Shown in pieces: positions 16,424 to 23,160 of a stretch of 29,877 bases of DNA (the first letter of the stretch is position 1; each line of letters begins with the position of its first letter). The notes below the pieces were generated by a model. That model was given only the letters and a program-made list of their open reading frames with translations. It ran no database searches and was not told the origin of the DNA. A program made the position numbers and the translations under genes. Origin of the DNA: a virus; IMG/VR virus record IMGVR_UViG_3300018412_000035, positions 1 to 29,877 of that record; one strand, written 5' to 3'.

Positions 16424-16445
16424 AACCCGCTCCGGCGGGTTTTTT
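16424..16445 (+). terminator. Intrinsic terminator after small tail-module gene
   Basis: AACCCGC 16424-16430 pairs perfectly with GCGGGTT 16435-16441 around TCCG, with six T. The core is nearly identical to the terminator at 12644, and the next ribosome binding site (GGAG) follows within a few bases. Confidence 0.85.
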
Positions 16446-16459
16446 ATTGGAGTAGACAA

Positions 16460-16747
16460 ATGGAAGATAAAAAATTGCTGGCATCCATATCGGTCGACAC
16501 CAGCGAGGCTCAATCGCAACTTGATAGCCTAATCTCCTTACTTGAGCTTAAATTTGGTTCCCTTCAACCTGTCTCTGAGCGTATCAACCAGGAACTCTTT
16601 GCTGTGGCGAAAGACATCGTTTTTGCTGATAGCCCTTCCGCAGGATGCACAGGACTCGACATTGTCTATGGTGTGCGGTTCGGCGCTAAATATGAATTGC
16701 TCACTGCCGCAATCAGGGCAGGAGAGTTTGACTCTGAATTTCTCTGA
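16460..16747 (+). CDS. Small hypothetical protein after tape measure
   Basis: The 95-residue frame starts at ATG 16460 with GGAG nine bases upstream. The N-terminus, KLLASISVDTSEAQSQLDSL, resembles the helical starts of tape-measure-type proteins; the rest (GLDIVYGVRFGAKYELLTAA) has no known motif. It lies in the late direction and is followed by a terminator at 16829, both favouring a real gene. It is, however, almost wholly overlapped on the other strand by a zinc-ribbon frame (16538-16750) that also has a good ribosome binding site. Either or both may be expressed. Confidence 0.55.
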   Translation: MEDKKLLASISVDTSEAQSQLDSLISLLELKFGSLQPVSERINQELFAVAKDIVFADSPSAGCTGLDIVYGVRFGAKYELLTAAIRAGEFDSEFL

Positions 16748-16750
16748 CAT
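16538..16750 (-). CDS. Zinc-ribbon protein (ECs_2282-like)
   Basis: A 70-residue frame on the - strand begins at ATG 16750, preceded by AGAAAGGA at a suitable distance. It has two CxxC knuckles, CPDCG at residues 11-15 and CASCG at 34-38, followed by a charged helix (SKEFLVDTLRDRLKG). This arrangement (knuckle, strand pair, knuckle, helix) matches my recollection of the small ECs_2282 family of putative zinc-binding proteins in enterobacterial prophages. Function is unknown. It is antisense to most of the 95-residue frame at 16460-16747. A perfect inverted repeat lies in its leader (16769-16787). The motif makes a chance frame unlikely. Confidence 0.6.
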   Translation of the reverse strand: MSEKFRVKLSCPDCGSEQFIFSAEPHTIDNVESCASCGRAISKNDVFRHSKEFLVDTLRDRLKGTKFKLK

Positions 16751-16768
16751 ATACCCCATCCTTTCTCT

Positions 16769-16787
16769 GTGTGAAAAACACACAGTA
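16769..16787. repeat. Perfect inverted repeat in leader of zinc-ribbon gene
   Basis: CTGTGTG and CACACAG flank AAAAA, giving a 7-bp dyad at about 16769-16787, roughly 20 bases before the zinc-ribbon start on the - strand. It could be an operator or an RNA hairpin; no T-run follows on either strand. Confidence 0.55.
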
Positions 16788-16828
16788 ACAGTGGTACACA
16801 TTTAGCAACATCCTGATATTCGATCAGT

Positions 16829-16849
16829 GCCGCAGCCGCGGCTTTTTTT
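16829..16849 (+). terminator. Intrinsic terminator before M-like tail gene
   Basis: GCCGC 16829-16833 pairs with GCGGC 16838-16842 around AGCC, followed by seven T. The ribosome binding site GGAGG of the next gene begins only about seven bases later. Confidence 0.75.
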
Positions 16850-16864
16850 ATGCTCGGAGGAAAC

Positions 16865-17341
16865 GTGGCAACAGTTTCATACCCGGATATGCTGCCGCTT
16901 CCTCAGCGCGCAGACCAGAACATGACGCAGGATACTGCGTGGCAGACAACGCAGCCGGCAATTGGGCCCGCTATCTTCACGCCGCTAACCACTGACCTGA
17001 AATCGACCTGGTCTCTGCAGTGGAAATTCACGCTGCAGCAGGCTGAACGGTTTAAATCGTGGCTCCGATCACCGACGTACTGCGACCGTGGACGTAACTG
17101 GTTCCAGATGCGCATTGACCTCGGCGATACGCAGGGCGTGCAGCTGCAGACCCTGCATTTCATCAGCATGCCGGTACAGACCAGTAAAAACGGCAATATC
17201 GTCATCTGGACCGCCAGCGTCATTTGCAACGGTATCGAGGACATCACCGAGGACTACGACGACTGGATCGTCGAGGCGCCAGAGAACTACGGCTACTGGC
17301 TGGATTATCTGGTCACTGCCGTTATGCCGAGGGCTGATTAA
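16865..17341 (+). CDS. Minor tail protein, lambda M position
   Basis: The 158-residue protein starts at GTG 16865, chosen because GGAGG lies five bases upstream; an in-frame ATG at 16850 lies within the terminator T-run. It is beta-rich with many aromatic residues (WSLQWKFTLQQAERFKSWL, GRNWFQMRIDL, NIVIWTASVICNG), like lambda M and distal-tail proteins that link the tube to the tip. The last base of the stop is the first base of the next ATG. Assigned by order: tape measure, M-, L-, K-, J-like genes. Confidence 0.78.
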   Translation: MATVSYPDMLPLPQRADQNMTQDTAWQTTQPAIGPAIFTPLTTDLKSTWSLQWKFTLQQAERFKSWLRSPTYCDRGRNWFQMRIDLGDTQGVQLQTLHFISMPVQTSKNGNIVIWTASVICNGIEDITEDYDDWIVEAPENYGYWLDYLVTAVMPRAD

Positions 17342-17811
17342 TGCCGACTTTACGAGAGTGGAAAGAGCGCCGGCCGGCGAGCGATATCAAGCAGACCGTC
17401 GAGTTTTATCACCCGGCGTTCGGCTATTACCGAGTGGTCAATAAGCTGTTTCGTGAAGCGACGTTCGGCGGGAACGTTTACCAGCCTGCGGCCTTCGAAA
17501 TTACAGAGCCCACACAAAACGGGTCGGCCATCATCACAATGGCTATCACCTTTCTGCAGGGCGCCGAGGACGTCAGGAACGCGCTGAAGAGCTGGACGGG
17601 TGCCGGGCGCATGACGCCCATTACCTGCAAATACCAGCAATGGAATGCGATCGGTGACGCTACGCCTATGAAGACGTGGTCGCTGTTTGTGAAAGACGTC
17701 GGCGCAGACGGCAGCAACGTCACGGTGAACTCTGGCAAGACCAACCCGCTGACGCTGGCCAACCCTATCATTTACACCACGAAAGACTACCCAGGGCTGA
17801 TTACCGTATGA
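17341..17811 (+). CDS. Minor tail protein, lambda L position (DUF1833-like)
   Basis: The 156-residue product begins at ATG 17341, overlapping the previous stop. The pattern is that of DUF1833 tail proteins: N-terminal LREWKERRPAS, a strand with VEFYHPAFGYYRVVNK, a GGNVYQPAAFEITEPTQNGS stretch and a C-terminal strand-rich half. It probably builds part of the tail tip. Unlike lambda L no cysteine cluster for an iron-sulfur site is seen; only one cysteine (in ITCKYQQW) is evident. The stop overlaps the NlpC-like gene start by four bases (ATGA). Confidence 0.8.
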   Translation: MPTLREWKERRPASDIKQTVEFYHPAFGYYRVVNKLFREATFGGNVYQPAAFEITEPTQNGSAIITMAITFLQGAEDVRNALKSWTGAGRMTPITCKYQQWNAIGDATPMKTWSLFVKDVGADGSNVTVNSGKTNPLTLANPIIYTTKDYPGLITV

Positions 17812-18203
17812 CACAGAGCGAATTTATCGGGCTTGTTAATGGCAAGCCCTGGGCTAACCGCGCCTGCACCTTTGATGAGTTGGATTGTTGGGGACTCGTG
17901 GTGTTGTATTACCGGCATGTTCTGGGTCTGGAGCTCCACCACGTCGCCGGCTATGAATCTGGCTTAGATTTCATCACCTGCTACGAAGAGGAGTTCGACC
18001 ATTGGCGCCGGGTTCCTGTGCCGGTTTCCGGCTGCCTTGCGGTGTTCTATTACGGCAATCAGCCGGCGCACGTCGGCGTGATGATTAATCCGGGGAAATG
18101 CCTGCACTCACGCGGCGAGTTCGGTTTTGTCCGCACGGACAGCGCAGTCATCCTTCAGAAAATTTATAACAAAGTGGAGTATCTGGTGCATGGTTCGATA
18201 TGA
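17808..18203 (+). CDS. NlpC/P60-like tail peptidase, lambda K position
   Basis: The 131-residue protein has the NlpC/P60 cysteine peptidase layout: FDELDCWGLVVLYY with the catalytic Cys27 at the start of a helix, PAHVGVMI with His88 on a strand, and CLHS with His100 as possible third residue. In lambda, protein K joins a JAB metallopeptidase domain to NlpC; here only the NlpC part is present. The protein may cut peptidoglycan during DNA entry or process a tail protein. ATG 17808 overlaps the L-like stop. Its own 3' end overlaps the J-like gene by 14 bases, linking it to the ubiquitin-like domain described there. Confidence 0.87.
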   Translation: MTQSEFIGLVNGKPWANRACTFDELDCWGLVVLYYRHVLGLELHHVAGYESGLDFITCYEEEFDHWRRVPVPVSGCLAVFYYGNQPAHVGVMINPGKCLHSRGEFGFVRTDSAVILQKIYNKVEYLVHGSI

Positions 18204-20673
18204 GCTCCAGCGCCTGCCTGGCGCACCTAAGCAGCGCGGGACCACTGAAGCCGGTACGACTCTGATAACGCTTCTCGACTCGCTGAGGCTGCACAATGAC
18301 GTCGTGGTTAAGCTCAACGGTCGCAAGCTGGCGGATGACTTCGATCTTGGCTATCGGCTGCGCGCTGGCGACGTCATTGCGATATTTGACCAGCCACAGG
18401 GCGGCGGCCTGATTAAGACGCTACTTAACCCTATTGAGCACCTGAATCCGATCCGGTTCACCAAGAAGGTGCTGGCGGGAATCACCGGGCAACAGACTGC
18501 ATCATCACCCTCTATTTCAACTGGCGAGTCTCCGAACAACGACGCAACAGGGCAAACTAACCGGGCACGGCTCTACAAGGGGCGTCCGAATATTTACGGT
18601 CAGTGCCGCGTCTTTCCGGACCTGATTCAGCAGGCGCTGTTTGAGTTTATCGACAACAACAAATACATCACCGAATGGTTTGAGGTCGGGTATGGGAAAT
18701 ACACCATATCCTCTGTTCGCTACTCTGAATCGAACCTTGGCAGCCTGGCCGGCGCAAGTTATGAGACGTTCGACCCTGGCGTGACGATCGGGACTATCGA
18801 TGTCGGGTATCAGTTTGATGATGTCGATAACGAAGAGGTGCCGGGCCTGAACGAGAGCGAGGACTTCCCGGCACAGACGGCGACGACTACAGCGCCGACG
18901 GCGCTGGTGATAGAGAGCAACCAGCTCAAGGCAACGGTGCTCTCTAACGATGACAACTTCACATACTTCGCTGCGCTGGCCGTTCCGCACCCGGTGACGT
19001 TCGTTATCAATGCCACCTGGAACGCCGGCGGCAGCCCGGTAACCCGTAACGTGACCGGCAGCGGGAATATCGTTTATTCGGAAAGCTTCATCGGTACGGA
19101 CATTCTCTCCTATACGACGTTCTATCTCGGCGATATGACGGGGGAGATCACCACGCTGCCAGCTGACGCAACCATCAACCTGACGTTGTTCACTCTGAAC
19201 GACCAGACGCCGCTGGTGATTGGTCCGTCGGTTTCACCATTGGTGTCTTCGCAGGTATGGGTGCACGTAATGGTGCAGCTCGGCGCAACGGCGGGGACGT
19301 CACGCTATCGGATACGGTTCTGGAAAGTTGACGACAGCAACAACCAGATACCGGGCACTTCCGAGCAGTACGATTATTTCTTCGATAACGATTTTCAGGT
19401 GACTACGCGGTATTTTCGTACCTCGCACAAATACACGCCGGCCGCCGGCGCGGGGCGTTACGCGGTGACGATTGAGCGCCTCGATAACAGCAATGACGGC
19501 AACGTCGTAACGCTAATGGCTATCCACGCGGTGAATGTGCGCGAAAACGTGGTTTACCCTGACGACACTATCGCCAAAGTCACCATTAAGGGGCCGAACA
19601 ACAGCAACAGTAACCGCGAGCAGAAATACAACATGCTCGCTCAGCGTCACACTATCAGCTACGACCGCGTGACCGGCCTGATTGATTACACGCTGCGCCC
19701 AAGCCGCTCGTTTGCCGACGCCGCACTGCATGAATGGATAGTCATCGGCAGGCAGGACGCATCGAGCATCGATATCGCTACGCTGTACGCGATCGCCGAT
19801 TCGATAACAGTCCCTGAGCTCTCGTACTTTGATTACACCTTCTCGGATGAAAAGTTGTCCCTCGGCGAGCGTATCAAAACCATCTGCAATGTGGCCCGCG
19901 TCGACGGGAACAACATCGGTGATGTGCTGACGTTCTGGCGCGATGAGAAAGTCGCGAATCCGGATGCAGTTTTCGCGCGCTCAAACATGTTCTGGGACGA
20001 GTATAAAGTTTCCTGGCAGATGTCACTGCCCGGCGGTTACGACGGCGTCACGGTAGATTATGTCGACCCGCTCACCAATAAGAAGGCCTATATCTACCTG
20101 CAGATTGACCAGAGCGGAATTGTCGAGGTTGGGGACGCAACCATCAACGCGCTCCAGATCAGCCTGGATGGCTCCCGCAATAAGGCGCAGGCGGAGGACA
20201 GGGCGTGGCTTGAGGCGCGCCGCATTATGCTCTCGCGCGTCGGTATGACAGTTAAAGTCCTGGACTCAACGCAGGTTATCCGCGGCGCTGTCGTGCAATG
20301 CCCGGACATGTACGACAACAAGCAGCAGAACGGATATATCACTGCCCGCAGCGGGGATATATTCAGCACCTCTGAGCGTATCGATTTCACTTTCGGCGAT
20401 ATGTGGGTTGTGATGACGGATAGCCTCGGGAATTACCGCGGCCGCTGGCGCGCATACCCCGTAACCGGCAAGCCTAAAGCATTTCAGGCTGCAGCTGACG
20501 CTTTCGACCTGAACATTTACGACAGAACGACGGTGCAGAACGCCAGTCGCTACTTCATCGCAACCAGCACAGAACTTAACTCCACTATCTGGCGGGTCGA
20601 AACAGCCAAACCCAATGGCGACGACACCCAGACATTAACCCTCTCTGAATATTCAGACTCGATTTATCCGTAA
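18190..20673 (+). CDS. Tail tip / host specificity protein (J-like) with N-terminal ThiS-like domain
   Basis: The 827-residue protein starts at ATG 18190 with GGAG ten bases upstream; longer upstream frame lies inside the NlpC gene and lacks support. Residues 1-73 look like a beta-grasp ThiS/MoaD/ubiquitin-like domain: strand, helix (TTLITLLDSLRLHNDVVV), NGRKL, then LRAGDVIAIFDQPQGGG, close to the closing DGD...GG of ThiS. Lambda encodes a comparable domain as separate protein I. The remainder matches J-like tip proteins (Phage-tail_3 type): GRPNIYGQCRVFPDL, TEWFEVGYGKY, and a C-terminal half with LGERIKTICNVARVDG and AWLEARRIMLSRVGM. Tip proteins of this kind form the tail end and hold the spike. 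No separate I gene is seen. Confidence 0.88.
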   Translation: MVRYELQRLPGAPKQRGTTEAGTTLITLLDSLRLHNDVVVKLNGRKLADDFDLGYRLRAGDVIAIFDQPQGGGLIKTLLNPIEHLNPIRFTKKVLAGITGQQTASSPSISTGESPNNDATGQTNRARLYKGRPNIYGQCRVFPDLIQQALFEFIDNNKYITEWFEVGYGKYTISSVRYSESNLGSLAGASYETFDPGVTIGTIDVGYQFDDVDNEEVPGLNESEDFPAQTATTTAPTALVIESNQLKATVLSNDDNFTYFAALAVPHPVTFVINATWNAGGSPVTRNVTGSGNIVYSESFIGTDILSYTTFYLGDMTGEITTLPADATINLTLFTLNDQTPLVIGPSVSPLVSSQVWVHVMVQLGATAGTSRYRIRFWKVDDSNNQIPGTSEQYDYFFDNDFQVTTRYFRTSHKYTPAAGAGRYAVTIERLDNSNDGNVVTLMAIHAVNVRENVVYPDDTIAKVTIKGPNNSNSNREQKYNMLAQRHTISYDRVTGLIDYTLRPSRSFADAALHEWIVIGRQDASSIDIATLYAIADSITVPELSYFDYTFSDEKLSLGERIKTICNVARVDGNNIGDVLTFWRDEKVANPDAVFARSNMFWDEYKVSWQMSLPGGYDGVTVDYVDPLTNKKAYIYLQIDQSGIVEVGDATINALQISLDGSRNKAQAEDRAWLEARRIMLSRVGMTVKVLDSTQVIRGAVVQCPDMYDNKQQNGYITARSGDIFSTSERIDFTFGDMWVVMTDSLGNYRGRWRAYPVTGKPKAFQAAADAFDLNIYDRTTVQNASRYFIATSTELNSTIWRVETAKPNGDDTQTLTLSEYSDSIYP

Positions 20674-20759
20674 CGCACAGCAGTAATAATTAACCTTCGC
20701 GCACACCATTAGATTAGTTTCTGAGGGTTTCGTGCGCCATATATAGGGCGACATGCACA

Positions 20760-21446
20760 ATGGCAGAAGTTCCACTCCCAACCCCGACTAAGGTCCCGGT
20801 ACCCAGCACCGATATTCGTAATGCTGTATTTGCCGGCGCAAAGCTGGACGAAGAGGTTACTGGTACTGGCGATTTCTATACTGATCGCCTTGGTGTAAAA
20901 CGCCTGACGAACACTGGTAGAAATAATCAGTTCAATGCGGCGCAGCTGGATAGGTCTAATCGGTTTGAGCAATTCCTTCTGTCCTCCGGCTACGTTTTTC
21001 TAGGCGACTATGAGGACGGTCCATTCCTGTTCAGCGCACGCAATCAGTATATTCGTTATGACAATCAGTATTATCGCCTGAATGCTGCTACTGATGTCGG
21101 TTTTATCACTACCGGAACGACAGCGGCCAGCTTCGCAAACGACGTTACTCACTTTGCTCTGATGGATGGGGACACGCTTCGCCAAAACCTGGGTTCAGGC
21201 GACGGAATAAAATGGATTGGCGGGCTGGGGTATACAACCCCTGAAAAATACCTGGCCAGGGGGGATGGGGTAACAGACGACACGGCAGCATTGCAGCTTG
21301 CTATATTTGAAGCAAAGATGTCGGGGCGGGAAGTTCTTCTTAGCTCCACGTACCTCATCTCTGAAGGTTTTAAACTTGATTCGTCAGTCGCAATCAGAGG
21401 CACAGGGAAGAAGTCGGGATTTGTAACAAAAGACAGCATTACGTAA
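20760..21446 (+). CDS. Tailspike N-terminal part, truncated by in-frame TAA
   Basis: The 228-residue product begins MAEVPLPTPT, the conserved virion-anchoring start of many enterobacterial siphovirus tailspikes, and runs to a TAA at 21444-21446. Residues 1-140 form the anchor (ending DGDTLRQNLGSGDG) and residues about 155-228 the beginning of a pectate-lyase-like beta-helix (ARGDGVTDDTAALQLAIFEA, the usual DG.tDDT.A.Q.Ai motif). The same frame stays open after the stop to 22772 and continues the beta-helix, so this is an interrupted gene. The crossover site 21178-21203 lies exactly at the anchor/beta-helix junction, making the anchor common to both spike versions. The upstream 86 bases contain a GCGCAC/GTGCGC inverted repeat but no convincing promoter. 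Confidence 0.85.
   Translation: MAEVPLPTPTKVPVPSTDIRNAVFAGAKLDEEVTGTGDFYTDRLGVKRLTNTGRNNQFNAAQLDRSNRFEQFLLSSGYVFLGDYEDGPFLFSARNQYIRYDNQYYRLNAATDVGFITTGTTAASFANDVTHFALMDGDTLRQNLGSGDGIKWIGGLGYTTPEKYLARGDGVTDDTAALQLAIFEAKMSGREVLLSSTYLISEGFKLDSSVAIRGTGKKSGFVTKDSIT
21178..21203 (+). repeat. Left invertase crossover site (dix-like)
   Basis: The 26-bp site has half-sites TTCGCCAAAACC and GGTTCAGGCGAC around a central TG. The halves form an imperfect dyad, the usual form of Hin/Gin/Cin sites. It matches the right site, read on the other strand, at most positions and sits inside the spike coding region at codons for LRQNLGSG. Confidence 0.85.
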
Positions 21447-22772
21447 CAGAGAATACTGTTTCACATTACGGCAGATAACGTGACGCTGGAGAACTTCTCT
21501 GTACTGACCTCTGCTGATGGATTTGGTGCTGTCGGTAGCGTTGGCTGCTATGTTATCCGTGTGGTAGATAACGTTGAGCGCACCAGAATATGCGGACTGA
21601 ATATTGACGGCCGTCACTATGGCGCGATGGGGTTCTGCACAGGCATATCAATTTCCTGGTCGAACCATGGTTTTTATCAGAACAACAATATTCAGAATTG
21701 TTCTGTAGGTATTCATGGCGGCGGAAGTTTCAACGTCATTGATGGCAATATCTGTGATAACCATTTTGTCGACGACCCGGAAAACTTCACGAACGCATGG
21801 GACAGCACGAGTATGTACTGGGACGGCTTCATGTTCGAAGGTCTTAAGTACAGCGCTATCACCAATAATACCGCGACGAATAATGGGCAGTCCGGGATTT
21901 ATTTTGGTGGTGGCGGGAGTTCAGTTTCCTGTTACAACATAATCTCCGGAAACATTGCAAACTGGAATTTTAACCACGGCATCGATAATGGTGTCAGTGG
22001 GACTCAGTCCGCTACAAATGACGTGTACGGGAACACCATAAACGGCAACATATGTAAAAACAACAGATATAATGGAATATGGCTCGGCACGGTGCATGAT
22101 ATTGTTGTCAATTCAAACATCGTTGTGATAGACGAAGAGCACAAAGCTAAGTTTAATTCAACTGGCGACAGTTCCGGGATTGGGCTCAGGCTGAACACAA
22201 CAAAGAACTGCGTGGTTTCTGATAATGATGTTTTCGTTACCGCCAACGAGTTCAGCAGTATCTATTTCCGTGGTGTCGGTAACGTTCTTGGTGATAACAG
22301 AATCAGAGGCAAGGATATTATTGTCGAAAACCTGATAACGAATAACTCAGCCAAAGGGCTAACAGGCACATTCAAACCGACAATTGCGGTCGGCAGTGGT
22401 GTCACACTGGACAGCACCGCAACGCGAGGAACGTACATAATCAACAATAATAAGATTGTGTACGACCTGGACCTGAACATAACAACGGCATCCGCGACAG
22501 GGCCGCTGCAACTCTCGGGATTTCCGTTCCTGGGCTCGGGTACGATTTATCAATACCTCGGGCAATGTCAGTTTACCTCTGGTATGAAGACCGGGTTCTA
22601 TCAGGGAAATATAGGCGTGAACGTTTACGCTAATAACAGTGTAGTGACAATCGCCGCGCTGGTCACGGGTGTATCGACTGATATTGGTACCTATTTAGGA
22701 AACACAGTCAGAATGCGTATCAAGCTGGAAATAATCATGAATGCCGCCGATTTCGAAGGCACATTTAACTAA
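21447..22772 (+). pseudogene. Tailspike beta-helix remainder, separated by premature stop
   Basis: This part continues in the same frame as the upstream piece, reading QRILFHITADNVTLENFSVL directly after TAA. It has repeated parallel beta-helix rungs: NNNIQNCSVGIHGGGS, SAITNNTATNNGQSGIYFGG, GNTINGNICKNNRYNGIWLG, VNSNIVV and later strands, typical of NosD/pectate-lyase-like spikes that bind or cut capsular polysaccharide or O-antigen. The full gene would encode 670 residues. Translation could restart at GTG 21480, but no ribosome binding site is seen, so the domain is probably not attached to the virion. A single C-to-T change (CAA to TAA) would explain the stop; a sequencing error or deliberate readthrough are alternatives. 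It is followed by a small gene at 22782. Confidence 0.8.
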
Positions 22773-22781
22773 GGAGTGAAT

Positions 22782-22922
22782 ATGTCTGAAGAAGTTAAAT
22801 TAATGACCGATGAAGCATTGAAATCGCTCATTGAGTCTCGCGAATCAGAACCCGAACCACCGGAAAAGAACACAGTTTCAATTCCCCCTTCAGCTTTTAA
22901 TGGTGAGTTTGTCCCTGACTGA
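22782..22922 (+). CDS. Small acidic protein downstream of + strand spike
   Basis: A 46-residue frame starts at ATG 22782 with an excellent AAGGAG seven bases upstream that overlaps the spike stop. It reads MSEEVKLMTDEALKSLIESR, then a Glu/Pro-rich stretch and SAFNGEFVPD. No family is recognised. Its place just after a spike gene, inside the invertible segment, suggests a spike-associated factor such as an assembly chaperone; the other cassette also carries one small gene in the equivalent place. A hairpin follows at 22928. The short length limits certainty, but the ribosome binding site is strong. Confidence 0.62.
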   Translation: MSEEVKLMTDEALKSLIESRESEPEPPEKNTVSIPPSAFNGEFVPD

Positions 22923-22927
22923 AATAT

Positions 22928-22945
22928 CCCGCCAGCAATGGCGGG
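22928..22945. terminator. Hairpin between convergent spike cassettes
   Basis: CCCGCCA 22928-22934 pairs perfectly with TGGCGGG 22939-22945 around GCAA. It lies between the two convergent small genes at the middle of the invertible segment and could stop transcripts from both sides, although T-runs on either side are weak. Confidence 0.5.
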
Positions 22946-22956
22946 CACCTTTAGTG

Positions 22957-23151
22957 TTAAGCCTCATCAACATCAGAATCAGCCAGCCCGAACCATTCAC
23001 AGCCCGTCTGGTTAATCTCACCTCCGGAGATATCCCCCGTCATTTTGTAGTTAACGCCGTCTTCCTGTAGAACTGGCGCTTCAGTAACGGTAAACAGTGA
23101 GCCATCAGGCATCTGCAATACATCGTCAATGCTGATTTCGGTAAATTTCAT
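22957..23151 (-). CDS. Small acidic protein downstream of - strand spike
   Basis: The 64-residue frame starts at ATG 23151, with GGGGGAG just upstream, nine bases after the end of the opposing-strand spike cassette. It reads MKFTEISIDDVLQMPDGSLF, then TVTEAPVLQEDGVNYKMTGD and a Cys/Trp-containing acidic end. It seems beta-rich and is unlike the 46-residue protein of the other cassette. I do not recognise the family. It would be expressed together with its spike only after inversion, so a spike-specific partner is plausible. Confidence 0.65.
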   Translation of the reverse strand: MKFTEISIDDVLQMPDGSLFTVTEAPVLQEDGVNYKMTGDISGGEINQTGCEWFGLADSDVDEA

Positions 23152-23160
23152 AACTCCCCC

